DNA of 49,773 nucleotides from Allobosea sp. ASV33 (lineage in GTDB: Bacteria > Pseudomonadota > Alphaproteobacteria > Rhizobiales > Beijerinckiaceae). The position numbers were made by a program, and so were the translations under genes. The notes beneath the pieces were generated by a model. It was not told the DNA's origin, did no database searches, and worked only from the letters and a program-made list of their open reading frames with translations. Shown here piece after piece: positions 49,420-49,773 of this stretch; positions within the stretch are counted from its first letter, which is position 1, and the number at the start of each line of letters is the position of its first letter. The stretch spans positions 1-49,773 of the forward strand of contig NZ_JAELTI010000031.1 in the NCBI RefSeq assembly GCF_016428755.1, in the 5' to 3' direction.

Positions 49420-49773
49420 TCAATCGCCTCAAACTCATGGTCGCCGCCGGGACGGCGGTCATCCTGACGGTGGCGGCCGTCGGCGCTGCCAATCTGGTGC
49501 GGAAGCGGGAGGATACCGCCTGGCGGGCCGCCCAGCAGGCGCTGGAAAGCTCCGCCGTCGCGGTCGAGAACGCGCTCGACCGGCAGTTGCTGCAGGTCGA
49601 TGGCGCGCTGGCGAGCTTTGCGACCCTGTTCGAGGTTGCGCGGATCGAGCCCGGACAGCGCGACGCCGCCAGTCGCCTGCTGCGCGGCCTCAACTTCCAG
49701 ACGATGGCGTTCCGTGACCTGCTCCTCGTCGGGCCGGACGGCAGCATCGTCGCCGCCGCCAAGTCGAGCGGAG
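49416..49773 (+). CDS. Membrane sensor protein, N-terminal part (cut by the window edge)
   Basis: The visible 119 residues begin at GTG 49416, overlapping the binding-protein stop (GTGA). A transmembrane helix (about 6-27: KLMVAAGTAVILTVAAVGAANL) is followed by the start of a periplasmic sensor domain resembling dCache/CHASE types (WRAAQQALESSAVAVENALDRQLLQVDGALASFATLF). The output domain (kinase, cyclase or EAL) lies outside the window. Translational coupling suggests that the upstream binding protein presents a ligand to this sensor. Confidence 0.75.
   Translation, partial: MINRLKLMVAAGTAVILTVAAVGAANLVRKREDTAWRAAQQALESSAVAVENALDRQLLQVDGALASFATLFEVARIEPGQRDAASRLLRGLNFQTMAFRDLLLVGPDGSIVAAAKSSG

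Noticed and set aside
1..49773. tRNA or rRNA genes
   Set aside because: I found no cloverleaf-like stretch with the conserved TTCGA/TTCAA arm and CCA-side pairing, and no rRNA sequence; a covariance search was not possible.

Overview
The window is high-GC, densely packed DNA with an alphaproteobacterial character. I infer a soil or plant-associated Hyphomicrobiales (Rhizobiales) species, possibly Bosea-like. The grounds are the large number of ABC/TRAP/TctC-type uptake systems, the TctD/TctE-like two-component pair, sugar-acid and amide catabolic operons, a small 'AANDNEP'-type membrane protein, and 4-base ATGA/GTGA gene overlaps. It looks chromosomal. I saw no rRNA, tRNA, CRISPR array, transposase or replication origin.

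Layout. 1-2333: end of an unknown gene, an OmpR-type regulator/histidine kinase pair and a terminator hairpin. 2394-5201 (minus): nitrate/sulfonate-type ABC transporter. 5413-8635 (minus): TRAP permease pair without a binding protein, a small secreted protein and UppP. 8921-12248 (minus): purine permease plus adenine deaminase-family enzyme. 12249-13114: relic of a PAS-GGDEF gene. 13115-13951: alpha/beta hydrolase. 14145-18156 (minus): translationally coupled acyl-CoA ligase, amidase and an amidohydrolase-fold protein lacking most metal ligands, with a divergent LysR regulator. 19341-23458 (minus): spermidine/putrescine-type ABC importer. 23791-27318: manganese-type cupin, small membrane protein, short WecG/TagA-like protein, polyisoprenyl-phosphate sugar transferase and VanZ-like protein. 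27568-29766: Asp/Glu racemase-family protein and an orphan DUF2793 tail-fibre-like gene. 29770-36396: sugar-acid catabolism (3-hydroxyacyl-CoA dehydrogenase family, IlvD/EDD dehydratase, DapA-family enzyme, GntR regulator, TctC receptor, HpcH/HpaI aldolase). 36598-37608: DUF2891. 37820-46227 (minus): one eight-gene operon with flavin reductase, three flavin monooxygenases, an acetyltransferase and an amino-acid-type ABC importer. 46762-47832: small proteins. 48319-end: TRAP-type periplasmic binding protein coupled to a membrane sensor cut by the window edge.

The most interesting part is the 37820-46227 operon. Its gene set (two paralogous cystine-type binding proteins, permease, ATPase, GNAT acetyltransferase, NtaA-type and MsnO8-type flavin monooxygenases) parallels the Bacillus subtilis ytm/ytn and yxe operons for degrading S-substituted cysteines. 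Here the permease and ATPase are fused and a flavin reductase is included. I infer uptake of a cysteine conjugate, N-acetylation and FMNH2-dependent C-S cleavage.

Non-coding structure: four 129-164 bp nested inverted-repeat elements plus a remnant lie between genes in 22-38 kb. Candidate operators are a palindrome at 34299-34316 (GntR), paired sites at 18249-18338 (LysR), helically phased repeats at 5283-5310 and a palindrome at 48254-48267.
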